From Gracilimonas sp031580945 (GTDB taxonomy: Bacteria; Bacteroidota; Rhodothermia; Balneolales; Balneolaceae), in the NCBI GenBank assembly GCA_031580945.1, contig JAVLBT010000175.1, forward strand, positions 1 to 5,783: a stretch of 5,783 nucleotides of DNA, in the 5' to 3' direction. The translations under genes were made by a program, and so were the position numbers. The notes under the pieces were generated by a model, which was given only the letters and a program-made list of their open reading frames with translations, was not told where the DNA came from and did not search any database. Positions 1-5,783 of this stretch are shown piece after piece (position 1 is the first letter of the stretch; each line of letters starts with the position of its first letter).

Positions 1-113
1 ATTCGTTTTACTTTTTGTCCGGTAGTGGGACAGGTAGTAAGCGCATCCTCACTCATTTTCTGAGTGATCTCAAAGGTAGTTCCGTCTTCTCTTTTGTATT
101 CGTACGTTGGCAT
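1..113 (-). CDS. FmdB-like small zinc-ribbon-family protein, cysteine-poor variant (partial, 3' end off window)
   Basis: Starts at the ATG at 113-111 and stays open for 37 codons to the left edge, so the C-terminus is missing. The N-terminus MPTYEYKREDGTTFE, followed about ten residues later by LTTCPTTGQKVKR, follows the layout of the FmdB/CxxC_CXXC_SSSS putative regulatory zinc-ribbon family, whose usual form is MPxYEYxCxxCGxxFE...LxxCPxCGxxVxR. Three of the four expected metal-binding cysteines are absent. The first CxxC is replaced by RED-G with one residue deleted, and the second knuckle keeps only C28, with T31 in place of its partner. Zinc binding as in the classic family is therefore unlikely unless the missing C-terminus helps. 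The family's function is poorly known; it was named after a regulator of formamidase/amidase genes in Methylophilus. The family call rests on pattern recognition of a short fragment. Confidence 0.7.
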   Translation of the reverse strand, partial: MPTYEYKREDGTTFEITQKMSEDALTTCPTTGQKVKR

Positions 114-126
114 AGTTAAAAAATTG

Positions 127-156
127 ATTATCAGTACTTAGGATTTGTATAGTCAA
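127..156 (-). promoter_or_regulatory. Candidate sigma70-like promoter for the FmdB-like gene
   Basis: Read on the minus strand, TTGACT (156-151) and GATAAT (132-127) are separated by 18 bases, matching the -35/-10 consensus at 5/6 and 5/6. The -10 box ends 13 bases before the ATG at 113, so the transcript would have a leader of only a few bases. The surrounding DNA is very AT-rich, so chance matches are likely, and Bacteroidota primary promoters usually look like TTTG/TAnnTTTG instead. Confidence 0.25.
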
Positions 157-289
157 AATACATCAAAAAATATGCCAAAGTTAAAAATACTGATGTAGAT
201 ATAAATTTTTGCAGACAGGGTTACAGTGCAATACAGAGGATGTAATTTTCAGGGATTTAAAACTTAAAAAGAGAGCTTAAATTATAATC

Positions 290-337
290 ATCACTACCTA
301 TTTAGTAACCCAGCTAAATTCAGGTATTGTAGGTGAT
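290..337 (-). terminator. Imperfect hairpin behind the TPR gene, possible 3' end structure
   Basis: Three consecutive 5-bp stems nest around one axis: 290-294 with 333-337 (ATCAC/GTGAT), 295-299 with 322-326 (TACCT/AGGTA), and 301-305 with 314-318 (TTTAG/CTAAA). There is a 6-base bulge at 327-332 and an 8-base loop at 306-313. It begins 13 bases after the TPR gene's stop codon, where a terminator or 3' protective structure is expected. No U-run follows directly; the nearest T5 on the minus strand is about 20 bases further on. It is therefore not a canonical intrinsic terminator. Confidence 0.35.
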
Positions 338-349
338 TTTGGAAATTCA

Positions 350-1156
350 TTAATCGAGTTGCGTGCTGTTAAACTCTTCATAATCGGTGGTCCCAAGGTC
401 ATCGCTCAATTTCTTTAGCAGGCGAAAAGCAGGATTTCGAAATATCCCATCCATTTGATAGGTATTAAATACGGCTTCCTGAGCCTGCTCTAACTGCCCT
501 AAATTGACCAAGGCATTGCCTAAATACCAATAAGCTTTTTCGGTAATCATGTTGCTGTCTTCTACCCGCTTCAGGGTTTCCCGGAAAGCGGAAACAGCAG
601 ATTCGTAATCTCCATCATTGTAGAGCACTATACCTTTATTGAGATATGCTTTTGAACCGTAAGGTTCTTGGCTATATTTTTCTATCACAATATCGAACAG
701 TTCTAAAGCTCTTGAATCGTTTCCAGAAATAATGGCTTCAAACCCTAAATTCAGAAGGGAGTCAGCTGTTGTAATATTCATGTCTTTTGCGGCACGAATC
801 CCATCAGCCATTTCAACCTGAGAGGGTTTAATTTGCTGAACCAAAAATTGATTCATGTCGGTTGGTGTTTGAATCCGAAAGAGTTGTACCAAAGCAATGA
901 CAGCTATTACAGCAGCTGCAGCAGCATGCCAGGTCCATGTAGGTAATTTTTGAATAGTTGCAGCAGAAGAGTTGACTTGTTTTTGAGCTTCTTCTTCGAT
1001 TGCTGCTTTCACATTTACTTCCAGTTCAAGGATATCCAATAGTTCCGGTTCCTTAGCAAAGGTATTCCATAAATCCTGAATTTCATTTTCAGACAGCGAA
1101 CCTTTGATATAGGCATCTATTTTATTTCGTAATTCTATTTCTCTTGAGTTATCCAT
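350..1156 (-). CDS. Single-pass membrane TPR protein, putative anti-sigma factor
   Basis: 268 residues, ATG at 1156-1154, TAA at 352-350. Residues 1-70 are hydrophilic, acidic and helical-looking (ELRNKIDAYIKGSLSENEIQDLW), resembling the short cytoplasmic sigma-binding region of Bacteroidota anti-sigma factors. They lack the HxxxCxxC zinc motif of ZAS-type anti-sigmas. One hydrophobic segment (about 75-94, Ala/Val/Ile-rich after a WTW) should span the inner membrane. About three TPR-like units follow: 133-162 (LLNLGFEAIISGNDSRALELF), 168-199 (AYLNKGIVLYNDGDYESAVSAF) and 206-237 (AYWYLGNALVNLGQLEQAQEAV). These are protein-binding repeats, probably exposed to the periplasm. The gene lies 100 bases downstream of an ECF sigma gene on the same strand, the usual sigma/anti-sigma order, and I infer that it regulates that sigma factor by sequestration or signalling. 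An alternative is a plain TPR scaffold. The membrane and TPR assignments are firm; the anti-sigma role is inference. Confidence 0.75.
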   Translation of the reverse strand: MDNSREIELRNKIDAYIKGSLSENEIQDLWNTFAKEPELLDILELEVNVKAAIEEEAQKQVNSSAATIQKLPTWTWHAAAAAVIAVIALVQLFRIQTPTDMNQFLVQQIKPSQVEMADGIRAAKDMNITTADSLLNLGFEAIISGNDSRALELFDIVIEKYSQEPYGSKAYLNKGIVLYNDGDYESAVSAFRETLKRVEDSNMITEKAYWYLGNALVNLGQLEQAQEAVFNTYQMDGIFRNPAFRLLKKLSDDLGTTDYEEFNSTQLD

Positions 1157-1183
1157 TATCGTATCGTTCTATTCACTGATTTG

Positions 1184-1209
1184 CAGAATGTATTTTTAAA
1201 TACATTCTG
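1184..1209. repeat. Perfect inverted repeat (12-bp arms, 2-base spacer) between sigma and TPR genes
   Basis: The left arm CAGAATGTATTT (1184-1195) and right arm AAATACATTCTG (1198-1209) are exact reverse complements, separated by TT. The repeat sits in the 100-base gap between the sigma stop (1257) and the TPR start (1156), 27 bases upstream of that ATG. Neither strand carries a T-run directly behind it, so it does not look like an intrinsic terminator. It could be a dimeric operator or an mRNA hairpin that separates expression of the two genes. Confidence 0.7.
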
Positions 1210-1256
1210 AATCTGTTTAGTTAGACCAATGAAAACACAATTCCTTACACTTTTTT

Positions 1257-1796
1257 TTAAATTTTTTTGTCCAGGCATTTTTTGATCGCATTAATAACTC
1301 TGTGCTTCTTAGTCCAGGCGTTGTTTACCGTTATGCCAAAATGTTCAGCCACAACGGATGTTTCGTATCCGGGATGTTGAAACCAATATTGTATATATTT
1401 TTTATAATCAGCCTTTAAAGACTCTATACAGTGTTTTAGGAGCTTCATTTTCTCCTTATCTACCAGTTTATTTAACTGATCAGCAGGGTTGGAATGATGT
1501 TCCGGAGGGTCATCATAATTGAGTTCGCGACTGCTTGAGAATTCATTCAAATATTCATTTCTGGCAGTAGTAAACATGTAATTGATTAGGGCATCAGGGT
1601 GATTTACATCACCCTGTCGAATTTTTTCTATCGCAACAAGTAGTGTATTTTGTGCGCAATCCTTGGCATCATGAACCGAGGCGTTCATACGAACCATCAG
1701 AAATTTAATAAGTACAGGCGTAATAACTTTTGCCTGTTCGTTCATCGTGGCATCGTCTTGCTGTAATACAGCATCAACAAATTTTGAATAATCCAT
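1257..1796 (-). CDS. ECF-type RNA polymerase sigma factor (sigma70 family)
   Basis: 179 residues, ATG at 1796-1794, TAA at 1259-1257; the length is typical for an ECF sigma factor with only regions 2 and 4. Region 2 spans about 22-92. It includes DAKDCAQNTLLVAIEKI (43-59), the counterpart of the DAEDxxQExFLxxxxxx core-binding helix, and LINYMFTTARNEYLNEF (70-86), matching the LxxxLFxIARNxxxDxxR -10 recognition helix. A loose polar linker (93-112) leads to region 4 (about 115-176). Its helix-turn-helix VVAEHFGITVNNAWTKKHRV (148-167) corresponds to the EIAexlgisxxxVxxrxxRA pattern that reads the -35 element. The protein directs RNA polymerase to a specific promoter set. It lies upstream of a membrane TPR protein likely to control it. 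Its stop codon is embedded in A/T runs. Region 4 is somewhat divergent, and the target genes cannot be read from the sequence. Confidence 0.88.
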   Translation of the reverse strand: MDYSKFVDAVLQQDDATMNEQAKVITPVLIKFLMVRMNASVHDAKDCAQNTLLVAIEKIRQGDVNHPDALINYMFTTARNEYLNEFSSSRELNYDDPPEHHSNPADQLNKLVDKEKMKLLKHCIESLKADYKKYIQYWFQHPGYETSVVAEHFGITVNNAWTKKHRVINAIKKCLDKKI

Positions 1797-1893
1797 GCCC
1801 TTGTATTAGCCTGAGTTAGTAAGTAACTAAAATAACATTCGGCAACAAAAAGAAAATAAAGAATTTGAGTTTTTAACACTGTAATTTTAACGT
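1797..1893. promoter_or_regulatory. Divergent promoter region between sigma factor gene and scpA
   Basis: The 97-base gap separates the start codons of two divergently oriented genes, so it must hold at least one promoter in each direction unless transcription enters from outside. Towards the sigma gene, TATTTTAG at 1834-1827 resembles the Bacteroidota -7 element TAnnTTTG (5 of 6 fixed positions), with a T-rich but imperfect -33 region. Towards scpA, TTGAGT (1865-1870) followed 17 bases later by TAACGT (1888-1893) is a poor sigma70 match, and TAATTTTA (1882-1889) a partial -7 match whose spacing to TTTG is too short. No strong Shine-Dalgarno is visible before either ATG. The role is inferred from layout; the boxes are weak. 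Confidence 0.45.
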
Positions 1894-2634
1894 ATGTACA
1901 GAGTACAATTAAACAATTTTGAAGGGCCGCTCGACTTACTTCTTTTTTTTATAAAAAGGGATGAACTCGATATATATGATATTCCCATATCATACATCAC
2001 CAAGCAATTTCTGGAATATATACATGTACTTGAAGAATTGGACCTGGATGTTGCCAGCGAATTTATACTGATGGCAAGCATGCTGATGTCCATCAAGGCA
2101 AAAATGATGCTTCCACGCGAAGATGCTGAAGATGATGAACTGGACGAAAGTGATCCCCGTTACGAACTGGTTCAAAAACTGCTGGAATATAAACGGTACA
2201 AGGAAATGTCCGTTAAAATGGCAGACATGGATGATGAAGCCCGTAAAAAATATATGCGGGGATATCCGGAGGCTGATACTGTTGAGCAACAAGCCTCAGG
2301 AGAAGCATTACAGGATGTAACGATGTTTGACCTGATTGCCGCCTTTAAAAAAGTACTGCAGGATATTGAACGAAAGAATATCGTCCATCATGTTGAAAAG
2401 GTAAGTACAACAGTGGAAGAACAAGCTGAATTTGTTCTGAACCGACTTCAGGAGCAGGGCCGACAAACATTTTTGGAGGTTTGTGCTCCCTTAAAAAACA
2501 AGATTTATGTAGTTGTCACCTTTTTAGCCGTTCTTGAAATGATCAAAGAACAACAAATAAATCTTTTTTTAGAAGAAGACCCTACCAAATTTTATATCGA
2601 CCTTAAGCCCGTTGACGAAATTATCGGTGCCTAA
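1894..2634 (+). CDS. scpA: Segregation and condensation protein A (kleisin subunit of SMC-ScpAB)
   Basis: 246 residues, ATG at 1894, TAA at 2632-2634, the normal length for ScpA. The N-terminal signature is clear: NFEGPLDLLLFFIKRDELDI (8-27), then DIPISYITKQFLEYI (29-43) and LDVASEFILMASMLMSIKAK (51-70), the region that contacts the SMC neck. An acidic, variable linker (about 75-140) follows. The C-terminal winged-helix region that binds the SMC head ends in TFLAVLEMIKEQQINLFLEE (209-228). ScpA bridges the SMC heads and binds ScpB to form bacterial condensin, which compacts and helps segregate newly replicated origins. It acts on the nucleoid. No scpB lies next to it here; the next gene, 25 bases downstream on the same strand, is a peptidase probably on the same transcript. 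The assignment is confident from the family signature. Confidence 0.95.
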   Translation: MYRVQLNNFEGPLDLLLFFIKRDELDIYDIPISYITKQFLEYIHVLEELDLDVASEFILMASMLMSIKAKMMLPREDAEDDELDESDPRYELVQKLLEYKRYKEMSVKMADMDDEARKKYMRGYPEADTVEQQASGEALQDVTMFDLIAAFKKVLQDIERKNIVHHVEKVSTTVEEQAEFVLNRLQEQGRQTFLEVCAPLKNKIYVVVTFLAVLEMIKEQQINLFLEEDPTKFYIDLKPVDEIIGA

Positions 2635-2659
2635 TAATACTTCCTTAATTCATACCAAA

Positions 2660-4291
2660 ATGATTCATAAAAGCCTACTTTTTGCCATAACGCTTACATT
2701 TTCAGCGTGTAGTATTTTTAATAACGGGCAGCAAAAAACGCCCAAAACCATCTATTCATATTCAAAGGAAATTACGGAAGAAGGATTGTATCAGGATTTA
2801 GCTGTTCTGGCACATGATTCATTACAAGGCCGGGAAACCGGAACGATCGGGGAAGAAAAAGCCGCCCGATTCCTGTCCAAAAGATATCAGGAAATGGGTC
2901 TTACAGCCATTGGCAACAAAGGAACCTATTATCAAAACTATGAGCTTATTCAGCCCGCGGTCGATCAGATCAGTTATCAGCTAAAATCAACTAAGACCGA
3001 CTCCACCTTTGACTTAAGTATGCACAGCCCAACCGAAGAAGGTAATTTTGTCACCATATTTGGAGGTAGTGACTCGCTTTCCGGGCCTGTAGCTTTTGCC
3101 GGCGCGGGTATGGTAAACGATGAAAATAATATTAATCAGTATCCGGTTGACCTCACGGGAAAGTGGTTGTTTATTTTGTATGACGAGGAGCATACGAATA
3201 TGCAGTATCTGCAAACTGCATTAGCGCCGGGTCAAGCTATAGGTGCAATTATTGCAATAGGGACAGACACGGCAGGTTATAATGAAGAATCAAAGGCAAG
3301 ACAACAAACTTTTGGGCAAGGCCGGGGGCTGGCGTTGAAATATTTACAGGAAGATAGCAATAATAAATCCCCAGCATTTAACCAGGTGCACCCACTATTA
3401 GCCGCCGAAATGCTTGGTTTAGAGTCGTTGCAACAGCTGTCGGAGCTTCATCAAAATATCATTGAAGAACCAGCAGCATTTTCATCAAGGGTACTGGATA
3501 TGAATTTCTATCATCACCCGATCTTAAACGATAATACCGTTTATACACAAAATGTACTTGCATTATTAGAAGGTTCGGATCCTGAAATGAAAGACGAAGT
3601 CGTTGTTTTGACGTCACATTACGACCATGTTGGAATCGGGCAACCCGACTCAACTGGTGACAACCTGTACAATGGGGCAGATGATGATGGCAGTGGGACA
3701 GCAGCAACCCTGCAAGTGGCTGAAGCCATGGCTAAAGCCAAAGAAGCAGGTGCAGGTCCCAAGAGAAGCGTTCTATTTCTGAATGTATCGGGAGAAGAAA
3801 AGGGATTATTAGGTTCCCGGTTTTATTCTGATCATCCTGTAGTATCCATTGAAAATACAGTAGCTAATATTAATTTAGATATGATTGGCCGGGTAGATGA
3901 AGAACATATTGCTGACAGCAATTATGTATATGTGATAGGAGGGAAAATAATTTCTTCCCAATTGGATAGTCTTATACAATTGGCAAATTCGACAGGCCCT
4001 GAATTGAATTTAAGTGACCGATATAATGATCTGAATGATCCTAATCAGTTTTATCGCAGAAGTGATCACTGGAATTTTGGCCGGTTAGGTGTTCCGTTTG
4101 TGTTCTTCTTCAATGGAACCCACGAAGATTATCACCGTCCCCAGGATCATATAGAAAAAATCACTTTTGGCCCTTTGTTGAAGCGAACTCAATTGGTTTA
4201 TAATCTTACAACTTTGTTAGCTAATTCTGAGGAGCGGCCAGAAGTCGACAATCAGGCATTCATTGAAAAGACTCAGGTTCAGCCTCGGTAG
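2660..4291 (+). CDS. Lipoprotein M28-family zinc metallopeptidase with PA-like insert
   Basis: 543 residues from ATG 2660 to TAG 4291. An upstream TTG (2612) would overlap scpA by 23 bases. I prefer the ATG because it opens directly into a signal peptide, MIHKSLLFAITLTFSAC, with lipidation at C17. The mature protein should be a membrane-anchored, extracytoplasmic aminopeptidase. About 135-275 resembles a protease-associated (PA) insert (GPVAFAGAGMVND...LTGKWLFILYDEE). The M28 two-zinc core follows: H320 with D322 (SHYDHVG), bridging D342 (NGADDDGSG), catalytic E379 and zinc ligand E380 (SGEEKGLLGS), D407 (NLDMIGR) and H492 (YHRPQDH). All are present, so it should be active. It releases N-terminal amino acids from peptides, probably for nutrition; the exact substrate cannot be told. 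It lies 25 bases behind scpA, probably co-transcribed, with no evident functional tie. Confidence 0.93.
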   Translation: MIHKSLLFAITLTFSACSIFNNGQQKTPKTIYSYSKEITEEGLYQDLAVLAHDSLQGRETGTIGEEKAARFLSKRYQEMGLTAIGNKGTYYQNYELIQPAVDQISYQLKSTKTDSTFDLSMHSPTEEGNFVTIFGGSDSLSGPVAFAGAGMVNDENNINQYPVDLTGKWLFILYDEEHTNMQYLQTALAPGQAIGAIIAIGTDTAGYNEESKARQQTFGQGRGLALKYLQEDSNNKSPAFNQVHPLLAAEMLGLESLQQLSELHQNIIEEPAAFSSRVLDMNFYHHPILNDNTVYTQNVLALLEGSDPEMKDEVVVLTSHYDHVGIGQPDSTGDNLYNGADDDGSGTAATLQVAEAMAKAKEAGAGPKRSVLFLNVSGEEKGLLGSRFYSDHPVVSIENTVANINLDMIGRVDEEHIADSNYVYVIGGKIISSQLDSLIQLANSTGPELNLSDRYNDLNDPNQFYRRSDHWNFGRLGVPFVFFFNGTHEDYHRPQDHIEKITFGPLLKRTQLVYNLTTLLANSEERPEVDNQAFIEKTQVQPR

Positions 4292-4355
4292 AATAGCCAT
4301 CACGAAAAAATCAATATTATCTGTTGGATATTATAACCTTCAACGTTCTTATCCT

Positions 4356-5783
4356 CTATTTACCAATTAAAATGAAGGGTGCCCAATGTACGGGGTGGTT
4401 ATAATAAGGATGGTCGATCATCGCCAGCTTAGCATCCCGGATAGCTTTGGTTTTATAGTCGATCATGGGGTGTTCGTAGATTCCAATCCAATCCAGAGTT
4501 CTACTGAATAGGCCATAATCCTCTTCTTGATGAGTTAACATGTTCTGGTAAAAATCCGACATAAAGATCGAGGTGCTTCGATCAAAAACCGACCATAAAC
4601 TAACCATAACCGAAGAGGCTCCGGCCGAAAGAAAGGAACGTTGCAGTCCAATTAAACCTTCGCCTGTAACCAATGCACCCATACCTGTATTACAAGCGCT
4701 TAGCGTCACAAGGTCAGCCTTAAGTTGAAGGTTAGCGATCTCCCGGCTGTTTAGGTGTCCATCTTCTCCAAATAACGATTCCACATCCGCTTTTTTAGAT
4801 AATAGCAGTCCACTGCGGAAAGGATTGACCTCATCTACATTTGCGTGTGTGGCAAAATGGAGAAATCGATAATTGCTTAGGTCATGCGATTTCAAAGTTG
4901 CTTCGCTAACATCATCATTCTTTAGGATGGTGGATTTCTCGAAATTCGCTGAAATAGAATCCACTTCTAACAAAGTAGAAGGAAGCGAGGCAAAGGAAGC
5001 CTGAGAGCGAGACGGCGAAGCTACGTTCTGCTCACTTTCAAAACCAGAGCCGGCAAGAGCGAGCAGGTCATATTCTGTGAGGCGATGGGGAGGCTGTATA
5101 AATGAATAAATAGAGGCAGAGGGCAAATATTTCACCAAGAAATCCTCGATCAAAAATCGTTGGTTTGAAGCCAAAGCTTCAAATGGAAGGAAACTAAGAG
5201 GACCATCCGGGATGATGACCAGGTTTTTGATCGTCTGAGCTTTAGCTTTGTTAAAGGAAGGAATCAAAGAAGAATACAACTCTTTACTGCCTTCAAACAC
5301 CATACTCAGGCGTTTTTTCTCGGTGATGGATGCCCGGAAATTCCGAACCTGTTCGGTGAAAAATGTTTTAGCGGTTTGGTCATAAAGTGAGTCGGTGTAC
5401 TGACTTCGAATATTATCCGAGGTGATTAGCAGCCGGATAAGCCCTGATTCTGTGAAAGCATATTCAAGGATAGCGGTTTGTTCATTTAATAGCGCCTGAA
5501 TTTCTGATAGAGAAGCAGGCTTTGGATAGTCAAAAGTTTGCAGATTTGAATTATTTGCCTGCATTTTATTTAAGAACGACTGATAATCAAACTCCAGATC
5601 TTTGAGTTCATTCTTTATGGTAGTGGCTTCCTGTTCAGATTCGGCCCGTTCCAGTTGCGAATAAAGCCGGTCAATTTGTTTGGCTTTCTGTTTTTTTTTG
5701 ATAATGACGGTTTCATCCAGGGTTTCATAAATATTTTCACGATTCTCGGCTAACTCGTCCATTAGCACCCGTGCTTTGGCAGC
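4356..5783 (-). CDS. CHAT-domain protein, C-terminal part of a probable TPR-CHAT protease (5' end off window)
   Basis: The frame is open to the right edge. A GTG at 5768 could be read as a start, but the five codons before it continue AAKAR into VLMDELAENRENI, the typical helix joining TPR repeats to CHAT domains (xxAKARxLLDxLAExR). The gene is therefore truncated and its N-terminal repeats lie outside. Counted from the GTG, residues 15-75 form a charged, likely coiled-coil linker. The CHAT domain (about 85-470) shows LVIIPDGPLSFLPFEAL (183-199), LPSASIYSF (215-223), catalytic H308 in LHFATHA, catalytic C359 in TLSACNTG, GEGLIGLQRSFLSAGASSVM (369-388) and a closing HWAPFILIGK. CHAT proteins share the caspase/separase fold and cleave partner proteins, often after activation through TPRs. 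The His/Cys pair is intact, so activity is plausible. The substrate is unknown. The gene is convergent with the M28 gene. Confidence 0.92.
   Translation of the reverse strand, partial: AAKARVLMDELAENRENIYETLDETVIIKKKQKAKQIDRLYSQLERAESEQEATTIKNELKDLEFDYQSFLNKMQANNSNLQTFDYPKPASLSEIQALLNEQTAILEYAFTESGLIRLLITSDNIRSQYTDSLYDQTAKTFFTEQVRNFRASITEKKRLSMVFEGSKELYSSLIPSFNKAKAQTIKNLVIIPDGPLSFLPFEALASNQRFLIEDFLVKYLPSASIYSFIQPPHRLTEYDLLALAGSGFESEQNVASPSRSQASFASLPSTLLEVDSISANFEKSTILKNDDVSEATLKSHDLSNYRFLHFATHANVDEVNPFRSGLLLSKKADVESLFGEDGHLNSREIANLQLKADLVTLSACNTGMGALVTGEGLIGLQRSFLSAGASSVMVSLWSVFDRSTSIFMSDFYQNMLTHQEEDYGLFSRTLDWIGIYEHPMIDYKTKAIRDAKLAMIDHPYYNHPVHWAPFILIGK

Noticed and set aside
159..197. Inverted repeat TACATCA/TGATGTA with a 25-base loop upstream of the FmdB-like gene
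   Set aside because: Seven-base arms with a long AT-rich loop are expected by chance in this composition.
1215..1247. ECF-style autoregulated promoter (GGAATT...GTCTAA on the minus strand) before the TPR gene
   Set aside because: The spacing between the two elements is about 12 bases, too short for the 15-17 expected of ECF promoters.
1990..2292. Open frame on the minus strand within scpA (also 1887-2096 minus and 2123-2320 plus)
   Set aside because: Antisense or out-of-frame shadows of the strongly conserved scpA; their Cys/His/Phe/Ser-rich composition is not protein-like.
2612..2659. Upstream TTG start for the M28 peptidase, overlapping scpA by 23 bases
   Set aside because: It would place 16 polar residues before a clear lipoprotein signal peptide; the ATG at 2660 starts exactly at the signal peptide.
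3014..3707. Minus-strand open frames inside the M28 peptidase gene
   Set aside because: They overlap the conserved peptidase core on the opposite strand and show no recognisable domain or start context.
4292..4355. Bidirectional terminator between the convergent M28 and CHAT genes
   Set aside because: The best stem is GTTGGA/TTCAAC with a G-T pair and a 10-base loop, without a T-run; too weak to call, though termination in this gap is expected from the layout.
5766..5768. GTG as the true start of the CHAT gene
   Set aside because: The five codons upstream stay open and continue the conserved AKAR-LLDxLAExR helix, so the gene extends beyond the window.

Overview
The window looks like chromosomal DNA of a Bacteroidota-related bacterium, most plausibly from the Balneolales/Rhodothermales side. 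The reasons are AT-rich intergenic DNA, weak Shine-Dalgarno signals, a ScpA kleisin next to a lipoprotein M28 peptidase, a zinc-less anti-sigma-like TPR protein beside a divergent ECF sigma factor, and a TPR/CHAT protein. The lineage is inferred from gene style, not from a marker gene. I see no mobile element, CRISPR array, rRNA or tRNA.

Layout. (1) 1-113, minus strand: the N-terminal part of a small FmdB-type zinc-ribbon protein that has lost most of its metal-binding cysteines and runs off the left edge. (2) 114-349: noncoding, with a candidate promoter for that gene and an imperfect hairpin just behind the next gene's stop. (3) 350-1796, minus strand: a two-gene unit. An ECF-type sigma factor (1257-1796) is followed by a single-pass membrane protein with a short acidic N-terminal region and TPR repeats (350-1156). 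The 100-base gap between them carries a perfect 12-bp-arm inverted repeat at 1184-1209. (4) 1797-1893: divergent promoter region. (5) 1894-4291, plus strand: scpA (chromosome condensation kleisin), then after 25 bases a secreted lipoprotein M28 metallopeptidase with an inserted PA-like domain. (6) 4292-4355: short convergent gap. (7) 4356-5783, minus strand: the C-terminal 475 residues of a CHAT-domain protein (caspase/separase-like cysteine peptidase fold) with an intact His/Cys pair. Its N-terminal part, probably TPR repeats, lies beyond the right edge.

How they may work together. The sigma factor and TPR membrane protein look like a signalling pair in which the membrane protein holds or tunes the sigma factor. 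The CHAT protein is a predicted TPR-guided protease of the kind often used in bacterial signalling or defence. It is not in the same operon, so a link to the sigma/TPR pair is only a hypothesis. scpA and the peptidase are probably co-transcribed but functionally unrelated. The most unusual signals are the palindrome between the sigma and TPR genes, the cysteine-poor FmdB-like protein, and the clustering of a sigma/TPR pair with a CHAT protease around a kleisin gene.
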